From positions 1 through 29,002 of the forward strand of contig CAZKLS010000024.1 of the NCBI GenBank assembly GCA_964553405.1: DNA of 29,002 bases, in the 5' to 3' direction. This document shows, in pieces, positions 1-11,324 of the stretch; within the stretch, counting starts at the first letter, position 1, and every line of letters begins with the position of its first letter. This DNA is from DATIRA01 sp964553405 (GTDB lineage Bacteria; Pseudomonadota; Gammaproteobacteria; Steroidobacterales; Steroidobacteraceae). The notes under the pieces are model-generated. The model was not told where the DNA came from. It saw only the letters and a program-made list of their open reading frames with translations, and made no database searches. The position numbers and the translations under genes were made by a program.

Positions 1-427
1 CGAGCGACACCGAGGCGATCACCGGGTTGCGACCGAGCTCGGGCTCGTCGTCGGCGTGCCATCCCATGCTGTCGGCACCGTCCCGGTACAGGTTCAGCAG
101 CACGCTGTTGAAGACGACACCGGTCAGCGCCTCGACGCGGGTACGGATCTCGAGCAGCGTGGCCGTCCACGGCCGCGGCTCGTGCCCGGTTCCCGAATAC
201 GTGTAGCGGGCGAGCGGGTCGCCATGCCAGGCGACGAGCCGCGGCACCGGCCTGCGCCGGCCGAAGATCAGGATCTCCTCCTGCTGCCAATCGATTCCCC
301 GGCGAAGCTCGAGCAACAACCGGTCCGACAGCGGCTGGTCGAATGCGCGGGCCCAGTAGCGGAGTCGCCCGTCCGCGATCACGGGTTCACGAACGGCGGC
401 GGCAGCCGCGGACGGGGTCGCTTCCAT
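1..427 (-). CDS. alkB: AlkB-like 2-oxoglutarate/Fe(II)-dependent dioxygenase (3' end cut by window edge)
   Basis: The first 142 residues are visible, read leftwards from the ATG at 425-427; the rest lies outside the window. The family directly demethylates alkylated bases in DNA or RNA, using Fe(II), 2-oxoglutarate and O2. The sequence shows the family signature NLYRDGADSMGWHADDEPEL at about residues 111-130. It contains the iron-binding H-x-D pair (His123, Asp125). The second iron His and the 2-oxoglutarate-binding Arg would be beyond position 1. The N-terminal part (DWQQEEILIFGRRRPVPR, then a YTYSG segment) also matches bacterial AlkB homologues with a nucleotide-recognition lid. It is divergent from the esterase starting at 546, sharing a 118-base upstream region. 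The family is confident; a DNA-repair role, rather than RNA or another substrate, is inferred. Confidence 0.9.
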   Translation of the reverse strand, partial: MEATPSAAAAAVREPVIADGRLRYWARAFDQPLSDRLLLELRRGIDWQQEEILIFGRRRPVPRLVAWHGDPLARYTYSGTGHEPRPWTATLLEIRTRVEALTGVVFNSVLLNLYRDGADSMGWHADDEPELGRNPVIASVSL

Positions 428-510
428 GCGCTTAGCATGGCCCGGACCGGCCCACGATGCACGATGAGTGGGACCCGCCCGGCAGCGCAGCACCAACCGG
501 ATTCCCTGCT

Positions 511-530
511 ATGCTGTTGCGGCGCAGCAT
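511..530. promoter_or_regulatory. Imperfect inverted repeat upstream of the first esterase
   Basis: ATGCTG and CAGCAT flank a GC-rich centre, giving an imperfect 20-bp dyad 15 bases before the ATG at 546. Its right part (517-530) matches 13 of 14 bases of the palindrome upstream of the RlpA-like gene (3048-3061). A TATGCT at 510-515 could be a -10 element, but no convincing -35 is seen. An operator role is an inference. Confidence 0.35.
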
Positions 531-545
531 TACTGGAAACCGCCC

Positions 546-1529
546 ATGCCGAGTCTCCGTGCCCGAATGACGAACGCGTTCCTGCGGCTGACGACCAAGT
601 CGGTCTGGCGGCCCGGGCTCGACATCCAGCAGATCCGGGCGCACACGGCCCGGATGGACGCCCGCCTCGGCAGGCGCGCCCTGCCCGTGGACCGGGAGGA
701 CCTGAGCATCGAGGGCATACGGGCGAGCTGGTTCGGGACTCGCGAATCGGGCACCCGGGGCACGCTCCTGTACCTGCACGGGGGTGCGTGGTGCCTGCAC
801 CTGCCGGCGGTCTACCAGCGGCTCGCCACGACGCTTGCGAACCTGACCGGGATGCGGGTGCTGCTGGTGGACTACCGGCTCGCGCCGGAACACCGGTTCC
901 CGGCCGGACCGGACGACTGCCTGGCGGTCTACCGCTGGCTGATCGAGCAGGGCTACGGCGCACGGCCGCTGGCGATCGCGGGCGACTCGGCCGGTGGCAG
1001 CCTGAGTCTCGTCACGATGATGCGGGCGCGGGACCTGGGGCTGCGTCTGCCGGATTGCGCGGCACTGCTGTCGCCGTCCACCGACCTGACGATGTCCGGC
1101 GCCTCGGCGCGCTACAACGCCGAGGCCGACCCGATGTTCTCGCCCGCCGCCGGCGATCTTCTGCCCGACGTGTACTGCCCCGGCGTCGATCGCAACGACC
1201 CGCTGCTCTCGCCGCTGTTCGGCGACTGGGCCGGGCTGCCGCCGCTGCTGTTCCACGCGGGTTCGACCGAGATGCTGCTCGATGATTCGATCCGCGCGCA
1301 GGATCGCGCCCGCCAGGCCGGCGTCGAGGCCGAGATCGAGGTCTGGCGCGAGCTGCCCCACGTGTTCCAGGTGTTCCACTGGATCCCGGAGTCGCGGCTC
1401 GCGCTGCAGGCCATCGCCGACTTCATCACTTCGCGGGCGGTCGACGCGCGACCATCGCTGGTGCAGACCGCGCCCGCGTACTCGCTCGAGCCTGCCATCG
1501 GAGACGGAATCACGCGCCAGGCGCTTTAG
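546..1529 (+). CDS. Alpha/beta hydrolase, hormone-sensitive lipase (HSL) family esterase
   Basis: This is a 327-residue serine esterase of the HSL / bacterial family IV group, which hydrolyses short- to medium-chain acyl esters. It has the oxyanion-hole HGG (79-80 and preceding His), followed by DYRLAPEHRFPA, the nucleophile elbow GDSAGG with Ser148, and a C-terminal PHVFQ with His272. The acid position is unusual: where the neighbouring paralogue has GSDEVLL, this protein has GSTEMLLDD. The acid would therefore be Glu242 or one of the following Asp residues. The start at 546 is preferred because the family N-terminus begins there; the frame is open upstream but that part looks non-coding. 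Its stop overlaps the stop of the convergent esterase at 1526 by four bases. The natural substrate is unknown. Confidence 0.88.
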   Translation: MPSLRARMTNAFLRLTTKSVWRPGLDIQQIRAHTARMDARLGRRALPVDREDLSIEGIRASWFGTRESGTRGTLLYLHGGAWCLHLPAVYQRLATTLANLTGMRVLLVDYRLAPEHRFPAGPDDCLAVYRWLIEQGYGARPLAIAGDSAGGSLSLVTMMRARDLGLRLPDCAALLSPSTDLTMSGASARYNAEADPMFSPAAGDLLPDVYCPGVDRNDPLLSPLFGDWAGLPPLLFHAGSTEMLLDDSIRAQDRARQAGVEAEIEVWRELPHVFQVFHWIPESRLALQAIADFITSRAVDARPSLVQTAPAYSLEPAIGDGITRQAL

Positions 1530-2449
1530 CGCCGGCTCAAGAATCTGCTCACTTCGGCCAGCGCGCGATCCGCGTCGGCCAGCACCCCGGCGTGGGTCTG
1601 GAAGACGTGCCAGCGCCCTGGATAGACGGTCAGCGTCGAGTCCACGCCGGCGTCCACGAGCCCGGCATGCAGGCGCTGCGAGTCCGGCAGCAGTACCTCG
1701 TCCGAGCCGACCTGGATCAGCGTCGGCGGCAGCCCGCCCAGCTCGGCGAACACCGGCGACGCGAGCCCGTCCCGCGGGTCGTGACCGCGCAGGTAGTAGC
1801 CGGCGCACTCCGCCACCCACGGCCGGGTGATCATGGGCTCGCCGGGCGGCTCCGGCCCGAGCTCGGCCAGGCTGAGGTCGGCCCAGGGTGAAAACAGCAC
1901 CAGCGCCGAGGGCAATGGACGGCCCGTTTCCCGGAGACGCAGCGCCGTCGCCGCGGTGAGTCCACCGCCGGCCGAGTCGCCGGCAATCACGAGATCCGCG
2001 GGGCCATGGCCGTCGGCCAGCAGGCCCTCGTACGCTGAGACCGCGTCCTCGAGCGCGGCCGGGAACGGGTGCTCGGGCGCAAGCCGGTAATCCGCAACGA
2101 AAATTCGCGCCTCGGTCGCCAGCGCGAGATTGCCGGTCAAGGCCCGGTGCGTGAGCGGCGAGCCGACGCAATAGGCGCCGCCGTGCAGATAGAGAATGGC
2201 TCGTTGCGGTCTCGCAGCACCGCGCCTGGAGACCCACTCGCCCGGGACACCTCCGACGGTCGCGGCGGTGAACTGCGCGTCGCGCGGCACCAGCGTCAGG
2301 CGCGCGACGCGCTCGAGCCAGCGACGCTGCTGCCCGATCGGGCGGCCCGCACGGAATCCGGGCTTCAGCGCCAGATTGAGCGCGCCGCGCAGCACCGCGG
2401 CCAGCGCCCGCTGGCTGATCGTCTCATTGGAAATCGAACCCTGGACCAT
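1526..2449 (-). CDS. Alpha/beta hydrolase, HSL-family esterase (second copy)
   Basis: This 307-residue HSL-family esterase is a distant paralogue of the one at 546. The catalytic set is complete: HGG at 89-91, GDSAGG with Ser159, Asp250 in GSDEVLL and His281 in RWHVFQ. The N-terminal 80 residues form the usual helical cap. There is no signal peptide, so it should act in the cytoplasm. It is convergent with the first esterase, and the two stop codons overlap, so there is no room for a terminator between them. It lies 109 bases downstream of the RlpA-like gene in the same direction, perhaps on one transcript. A small hairpin lies between them. The substrate cannot be read from the sequence. A lipid-metabolism role alongside the WS/DGAT at 24915 is only a guess. 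Confidence 0.9.
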   Translation of the reverse strand: MVQGSISNETISQRALAAVLRGALNLALKPGFRAGRPIGQQRRWLERVARLTLVPRDAQFTAATVGGVPGEWVSRRGAARPQRAILYLHGGAYCVGSPLTHRALTGNLALATEARIFVADYRLAPEHPFPAALEDAVSAYEGLLADGHGPADLVIAGDSAGGGLTAATALRLRETGRPLPSALVLFSPWADLSLAELGPEPPGEPMITRPWVAECAGYYLRGHDPRDGLASPVFAELGGLPPTLIQVGSDEVLLPDSQRLHAGLVDAGVDSTLTVYPGRWHVFQTHAGVLADADRALAEVSRFLSRR

Positions 2450-2477
2450 TCGCCTGACCCCACAACAGCGACGTGAC

Positions 2478-2493
2478 CGGCAGTTTGCTGCCG
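2478..2493. terminator. Short hairpin between the RlpA-like gene and the second esterase
   Basis: This is a perfect 6-bp stem (CGGCAG / CTGCCG) with a TTTG loop, 29 bases upstream of the esterase start at 2449 and 65 bases past the end of the RlpA-like gene. No T-tract follows on the minus strand, so it is at best a weak attenuator. Confidence 0.25.
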
Positions 2494-2558
2494 ACGATGC
2501 AGGCGATCATGGTTACGCAGCGCGACCGGCCCTGTCACGCGGACCGTTCGCGGGACGC

Positions 2559-3032
2559 TCAGCCGCGGCGGTTCGGCTCGTCCCCCTCGTCGAGCAGTGC
2601 CAGCCGGGCCTCCGCGACGCCGCGGCTGACCATGCCCAGGTCGGCAGCTGCGGCGCGGGAAAGATCGGCGATCCGGCCATCCACGAAGGGGCCGCGGTCG
2701 TTGACCCGCACCACGACTTCGCGGCCGTTGGCGAGGTTCGTCACCCGCACGCGGCTGCCGAACGGCAGGCTCGGATGAGCCATCGTGAGTTCCCCGGCGT
2801 CGAAAATCTCCCCGCTCGCGGTCGGACGGCCGTGGAAGCGCGGCCCGTACCATGAGACGAGCCCTTCCTCGGTCCAGGCGTCGGCGGCGCTGTGCTGCCC
2901 GGCGTCGCCGCCGAACCCTGCCAGAGAACTGGCTGCCGGCCCGGCCAGGCCGGTCAGCAGCAAGAGTCCGAACAACCAGGCCAGGGCGGGCAATGGGCCG
3001 GCGAGGGAAAGCGCGTCGGCTCGCGGATGCAT
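2559..3032 (-). CDS. rlpA: RlpA-like septal peptidoglycan protein (double-psi beta-barrel)
   Basis: This 157-residue exported protein has an RlpA domain at about residues 56-145. Known RlpA proteins are lytic transglycosylases that cleave peptidoglycan strands lacking stem peptides at division sites. The residues matching the Pseudomonas RlpA active site are all present with the same spacing: Glu75 in ASGEIF, His86 in MAHPSLPFG and Asp112 in VNDRGPF. The hydrophobic N-terminal segment (about 13-36) looks like a signal peptide, but there is no lipobox Cys, unlike classical RlpA. It also lacks the C-terminal SPOR domain that targets RlpA to the septum. It is therefore probably a short periplasmic member with a different localisation. 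The ATG at 3032 follows GGTGA at a normal distance. The symbol denotes family, not proven orthology. Confidence 0.87.
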   Translation of the reverse strand: MHPRADALSLAGPLPALAWLFGLLLLTGLAGPAASSLAGFGGDAGQHSAADAWTEEGLVSWYGPRFHGRPTASGEIFDAGELTMAHPSLPFGSRVRVTNLANGREVVVRVNDRGPFVDGRIADLSRAAAADLGMVSRGVAEARLALLDEGDEPNRRG

Positions 3033-3040
3033 GAGTCACC

Positions 3041-3065
3041 GTCTATGTTGCGACGCAGCATAGAC
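3041..3065. promoter_or_regulatory. 25-bp near-perfect palindrome upstream of the RlpA-like gene (possible operator)
   Basis: Two 12-base arms, GTCTATGTTGCG and CGCAGCATAGAC, flank a central A; 11 of 12 pairs match. It sits 9-33 bases before the ATG at 3032, where a regulator would block transcription or a leader hairpin would affect translation. The core resembles the TTGC...GCA dyads bound by PhaR-type regulators, but that is an analogy only. A related half-site lies at 517-530. Confidence 0.5.
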
Positions 3066-3084
3066 TAGCAGAATCCGCCGAGGT

Positions 3085-3100
3085 TCCCCAGGAAAGGGGA
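3085..3100. repeat. Small hairpin next to GGGGACAG motif
   Basis: TCCCC and GGGGA arms flank an AGGAAA loop. The following GGGGACAGGGCTATCT is reminiscent of the AAAGGGGACAGATCTATTT ends found beside REP-associated tyrosine transposases. It may be a degraded end of the same element as the palindrome at 3121-3164. Confidence 0.3.
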
Positions 3101-3120
3101 CAGGGCTATCTACAAGCGAG

Positions 3121-3164
3121 AAAAGGGCCCAGATCCATTCGGCCGAACAGATCTGGTCCCTTTT
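3121..3164. repeat. 44-bp REP/BIME-like palindrome, also a likely bidirectional terminator
   Basis: Two 22-base arms meet at a central GGCC, and 19 of 22 pairs match (arms 3121-3142 and 3143-3164). The outer ends are AAAAGGG and CCCTTTT, and the inner part contains CAGATCTGG. It is followed by an AT-rich stretch (3165-3184) that stands out against the GC-rich surroundings. The AAAAGGGnCCAGATC pattern resembles the inverted repeats mobilised by RAYT (Y1) transposases in gammaproteobacteria. On the minus strand the stem followed by TTTT lies just past the end of the small membrane-protein gene at 3216, so it would also serve as its Rho-independent terminator. Confidence 0.65.
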
Positions 3165-3215
3165 ATTTAATTAGAAAATATTAATGAATGCCGGCCAGCG
3201 GCGGCCGCAACCGGG

Positions 3216-3518
3216 TCAGGCCTTGCGCCTGCGGAAGAACCAGATCAGCAGCGCGGCCCCGCCGACCGAGAACAGGAACGTGGTCGCCTGCGGCAGCGAA
3301 ATCATCTTGTTCACGATCTGCCAGAGAATGCCGCCCACGAACGAGCCGGCGACGCCGTAGCCGATCGTCTTCGGCCAGCTCATCGGATCGGGCCCCGGGA
3401 GCAGCCAGCGCGCGAGCGCGCCGGTAATCAGGCCGCTCAGCAGGATCGCGATAATAAGGAACAGAATGAGCCCGAGGCCCGCTCCCGCCGCCTCAGCGCC
3501 AGTCGTTGCTGCGTCCAT
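3216..3518 (-). CDS. GlsB/YeaQ/YmgE-family small membrane protein
   Basis: This is a 100-residue integral membrane protein. Three hydrophobic segments (about 15-35, 52-70 and 78-94) surround the family hallmark ARWLLPGPDPMSW followed by GYGVAGSFVGG. Members are called transglycosylase-associated or stress-response proteins. Some are induced by osmotic or acid stress in other bacteria, but no molecular function is established. The start at 3518 is chosen because GGGAGGGG lies about nine bases upstream. An earlier ATG at 3596 would add 26 residues that do not look like the family. The C-terminus ends in RRRK, fitting a cytoplasmic tail. It is divergent from gltB, and the 44-bp palindrome past its stop probably terminates it. 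Confidence 0.85.
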   Translation of the reverse strand: MDAATTGAEAAGAGLGLILFLIIAILLSGLITGALARWLLPGPDPMSWPKTIGYGVAGSFVGGILWQIVNKMISLPQATTFLFSVGGAALLIWFFRRRKA

Positions 3519-3635
3519 TTCCGAGTCCCCTCCCAGCTGTTGGTGCTTTGGCGCGCAAGCGTAGCAAAGCCGCTCGCGATCCTGAACGATTTTCATTCAC
3601 AGGCAGGCTGCGCCGCCCGGGCGGGCCCGCCCCGA

Positions 3636-3677
3636 TTGCTGCACTGCATTGACGTCACGCGGCGCAGCGTGTCATAT
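3636..3677 (+). promoter_or_regulatory. Putative gltB promoter with overlapping dyad motifs
   Basis: TTGACG (3649-3654) is a good -35. A weaker -10, TCATAT / CATATG, begins at 3672-3673 after a 17-18 base spacer. Transcription would start about 100 bases before gltB. TTGCTGCACTGCAT (3636-3649) abuts the -35 and the perfect palindrome TGACGTCA (3650-3657) overlaps it; both are candidate regulator sites. The region 3519-3785 holds no gene. Confidence 0.45.
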
Positions 3678-3785
3678 GAGGGCCGTATCCCCGGGGCTCG
3701 CTCCAGCGCAGGGGTCCGGTCCACGCAGGCCGGGGCCGCGTCCTGTGCCCGGCCGCCCCAGCTGACCAGGTACAGGCCTTAAACG

Positions 3786-8435
<4,650 letters not shown>

Positions 8436-8461
8436 GGCGCGCTCTGCCGGGGACTGCAACG

Positions 8462-9946
8462 ATGGGAAAGCCAACGGGATTCATCGAATACCTCCGGGAA
8501 CTGCCGGTGGATCGCGCGCCGCTGGCGCGCATCGCGGACTGGAAGGAATTCCACCCGCACATGGAAGAGAAGCGCCTGCGCCAGCAGGGTGCCCGTTGCA
8601 TGGACTGCGGCGTGCCCTTCTGTCACACCGGCAGGCTGTTGAGCGGCATGGCCACGGGCTGCCCGATCAACAACCTGATCCCGGAGTGGAACGACCTGAT
8701 CTACCGCGGGCTGTGGCGCGAGGCGCTCGACCGGCTGCTGCTCACGAACAATTTCCCTGAGTTCACCGGCCGCGTCTGCCCGGCGCCCTGCGAAGGCTCC
8801 TGCGTGCTCGGCATCACCGACCCGCCCGTGACGATCAAGAACATCGAGAACGAGATCATCGACCGGGGCTGGGACGAAGGGTGGATCATCCCGGCGGCCC
8901 CGACCGCCCGCACCGGCAAGCAGGTCGCGGTGATCGGCTCGGGACCCGCGGGCCTCGCGGCCGCGGCACAGCTCAACCAGGCGGGGCACCTGGTCACCGT
9001 GCTCGAGCGCGAGGACCGGGCCGGCGGCCTGCTGATGTACGGCATCCCGAACATGAAGCTCGACAAGCGCCAGGTCGTGATGCGCCGGCTCGAGCTGATG
9101 GAGCAGGAAGGGATCCGGTTCCTGCTCAACGCCAACGTCGGCGAGAACGTCGAGGGCCAGCTGCTGCTGCGCGACTTCGACGCCACGGTGCTGTGCACCG
9201 GCGCCACCCAGCCACGCGATCTCCCGGTGCCCGGACGGGAGCTCGACGGCGTGCATTTCGCGATGGAATACCTGACCGCCAGCACAAAGGCGCTGCTCGA
9301 CGGCGGCCCCGACAAGAGTCCGCTGCACGCACGCGGCAAGGACGTCGTCGTGATCGGCGGCGGCGACACCGGCACCGACTGCGTCGGCACGGCGCTGCGG
9401 CAGGGCTGCAAAAGCCTGCTGCAGATCGAGATCATGCCGCGGCCGCCGCTGGAGCGCGCAGCCGACAATCCCTGGCCCGAGTGGCCCAAGGTGTACAAGC
9501 TCGATTACGGGCAGGAAGAGGCCGCGGCGAAGTTCGGCGCCGACCCCAGGGTCTACCTGACCACGGTGAAGCAGTTCGTCGGCGACGCGCAGGGCGGCCT
9601 CGAGGCCATCGTCACGGTACAGGTGAAATGGGAGCGCAACGAGCGCGGCCAGTTCACGCCGGTGGAAGTCCCGGGAACCGAGCAGACCCGGCCGGTGCAG
9701 CTCGCGCTGCTTGCGATGGGCTTCCTGGGCCCCGAACGGTCGCTGCTGAAGGAACTCGGCGTGGAGTGCGACGGACGCGGCAACGTCCTGGCGGAGCACG
9801 GCGCATATTCGACCAACCTGCCCGGGGTGTTCGCGGCGGGCGACTGCCGTCGCGGGCAGAGCCTGGTCGTCTGGGCGATCAACGAGGGGCGCGGCGCGGC
9901 GCGCGAGTGCGATCGCTACCTGATGGGCAGGACCGACCTGCCCTGA
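8462..9946 (+). CDS. gltD: Glutamate synthase (NADPH), small (beta) subunit
   Basis: This 494-residue flavoprotein passes electrons from NADPH through FAD and iron-sulfur clusters to GltB. The N-terminal cluster region has Cys46, Cys49, Cys54 and Cys67 (CMDCGVPFCH, then GCPINN) and Cys106, Cys110 and Cys114 (CPAPCEGSC). The FAD dinucleotide fold begins at GSGPAG (about 159-164). The NADPH fold begins at GGGDTGTDC (about 299-307). The C-terminal GVFAAGDCRRGQSLVVWAI closes the FAD site. The spacing from gltB (26 bases) and the CCGGGGAC before the ATG support co-transcription. The protein is complete and of usual length. It is followed after only 18 bases by a flippase gene, an unusual partner for gltD. 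Confidence 0.98.
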   Translation: MGKPTGFIEYLRELPVDRAPLARIADWKEFHPHMEEKRLRQQGARCMDCGVPFCHTGRLLSGMATGCPINNLIPEWNDLIYRGLWREALDRLLLTNNFPEFTGRVCPAPCEGSCVLGITDPPVTIKNIENEIIDRGWDEGWIIPAAPTARTGKQVAVIGSGPAGLAAAAQLNQAGHLVTVLEREDRAGGLLMYGIPNMKLDKRQVVMRRLELMEQEGIRFLLNANVGENVEGQLLLRDFDATVLCTGATQPRDLPVPGRELDGVHFAMEYLTASTKALLDGGPDKSPLHARGKDVVVIGGGDTGTDCVGTALRQGCKSLLQIEIMPRPPLERAADNPWPEWPKVYKLDYGQEEAAAKFGADPRVYLTTVKQFVGDAQGGLEAIVTVQVKWERNERGQFTPVEVPGTEQTRPVQLALLAMGFLGPERSLLKELGVECDGRGNVLAEHGAYSTNLPGVFAAGDCRRGQSLVVWAINEGRGAARECDRYLMGRTDLP

Positions 9947-9964
9947 CGCCGCGGCGGCGGCTCG

Positions 9965-11284
9965 ATGACCCTGCGCCGAGTCGCGGTCAACAGCAGCTGG
10001 TGGATCTCCGAGAAGGCCGCCCTGCTGCTCACCTCGCTGGCCACCAGCATCGCGCTGGTCCGCCTGCTGGGCGCCGCGGGATACGGCTCGCTGAGCTACC
10101 TGTTGGCGGTCGTCGGACTGCTCGCGCCGCTCGCGCAGTTCGGGATCAGCGGGCTGGTGGCCCGGGCGCTGCTAGAGCGGCCGGACCAGGAGCGCGCGAT
10201 CCTCGGCACGGCCCTCGTGCTGCGGCTGCTGGGGGCGGCGATCGCGCTGCTCGCGGGGCTCGCCTACTGGCTGCTGGCGGAAGATGCCTCACCGGAGCGG
10301 GCCGTTCTGCTGGTGCTGCTGCTCGCGCAGCTCGCGAGCTCGCTGCAGGTCGTGGAATTCTGGTTCCAGGCCCGGCTGAAGGCCGGCGCACTCGCGCCAT
10401 GGCGCACCGCCGTGATGCTGGTCGCGGCGCTGGCGAAGATCCTGGTCGCCTGGCAGACGCGCAGCGCGACGGCGGTGGCCTGGGTGTTCGCTGCGGAGTA
10501 TCTCGCCATCGGCCTCACGCAGCTCGTCGCATATACCCGGGCCTCGGGAAAGTCGCTGCGACCGCAGCTGGCCAGGCCGTGGGTCGGGTGGTTTGCGGGC
10601 CGTGCGCCCTGGCTGCTGCTCTCGGGGCTCGCCGAGATCATCTACCTGCGCATCGACATCGTAATGCTCGAACGGATGAGGGGCCTCGAGGAGACGGGCA
10701 TCTACGCCGTCGCCGCGCGACTGTCGGAGATCTGGTACGCCGTGCCCGCGATGCTGGCGGCGTCGATGTTCCCGGTGCTCTGGGAGCGCCGTCACGATCC
10801 GCAGGCATATTCGCGCAGCCTGCAGACCGCGCTCGACTCGCTGGTCGTGCCTGCCTTCCTGCTCGCGATCCTGGTGCAGCTGCTGGCCGGGCCGCTGATC
10901 GAGCTGCTGTTCGGCGGGCAGTTCGCGGCCTCGGCGGCCGTGCTGCGCGTGCACATCTGGGCGGGGCTCTTCATCTTCATGAGGGCACTGCTCAGTCGCT
11001 GGCTGATCGCCGAGGACCTGCTTCGGTTCTCGCTGGTCACGCACCTGAGCGGAGCGATCCTGAACGTCGCGCTGAACCTGCTGCTGATCCCCGCGCACGG
11101 ACCGATGGGCGCGGCGATCGCGACGGTGATCTCCTACGCCGTGGCCGGCTGGCTGGCGCTATTCTTCGCGGCAACGACCCGGCCGATGGCGGTCATGATG
11201 ACCAGGTCACTGCTGCTGCCGCTGCGCCTCGACGCGCTCCGCGCCTATCGCGCACGCCTCACCGGCAGACGAGGCGCGGAATGA
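9965..11284 (+). CDS. Oligosaccharide flippase family protein (Wzx-like)
   Basis: This is a 439-residue, very hydrophobic protein with about 12 predicted membrane segments. The start (SSWWISEKAALLLTSLATSIALVRLLGAAGYG) is typical of Wzx/RfbX flippases of the MATE/MVF superfamily. These move lipid-linked oligosaccharides from the inner to the outer leaflet of the inner membrane. Further support is WYAVPAMLAASMFPVLW in the middle and LNVALNLLLIPAHGPMGAAIATVISY near the C-terminus, the latter characteristic of this family. It starts 18 bases after gltD without an obvious ribosome-binding site, so translational coupling or a shared transcript is likely. The three following genes encode glycan-modifying enzymes, fitting an exported glycan. 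The exported glycan cannot be told from sequence. Confidence 0.9.
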   Translation: MTLRRVAVNSSWWISEKAALLLTSLATSIALVRLLGAAGYGSLSYLLAVVGLLAPLAQFGISGLVARALLERPDQERAILGTALVLRLLGAAIALLAGLAYWLLAEDASPERAVLLVLLLAQLASSLQVVEFWFQARLKAGALAPWRTAVMLVAALAKILVAWQTRSATAVAWVFAAEYLAIGLTQLVAYTRASGKSLRPQLARPWVGWFAGRAPWLLLSGLAEIIYLRIDIVMLERMRGLEETGIYAVAARLSEIWYAVPAMLAASMFPVLWERRHDPQAYSRSLQTALDSLVVPAFLLAILVQLLAGPLIELLFGGQFAASAAVLRVHIWAGLFIFMRALLSRWLIAEDLLRFSLVTHLSGAILNVALNLLLIPAHGPMGAAIATVISYAVAGWLALFFAATTRPMAVMMTRSLLLPLRLDALRAYRARLTGRRGAE

Positions 11285-11324
11285 GCGGCGCGCCGCATCC
11301 GGCCCCGGGGCACGCGGAGGCACC

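Noticed and set aside
56..1285. A plus-strand 409-codon frame across the start of the window
   Set aside because: It runs antisense to the AlkB-like gene and then out of frame with the esterase; composition is Arg/Pro/Ala-rich without motifs.
3650..3657. TGACGTCA as a specific regulator site
   Set aside because: It is a perfect but short 8-base palindrome overlapping the -35; noted in the promoter entry but not enough to name a regulator.
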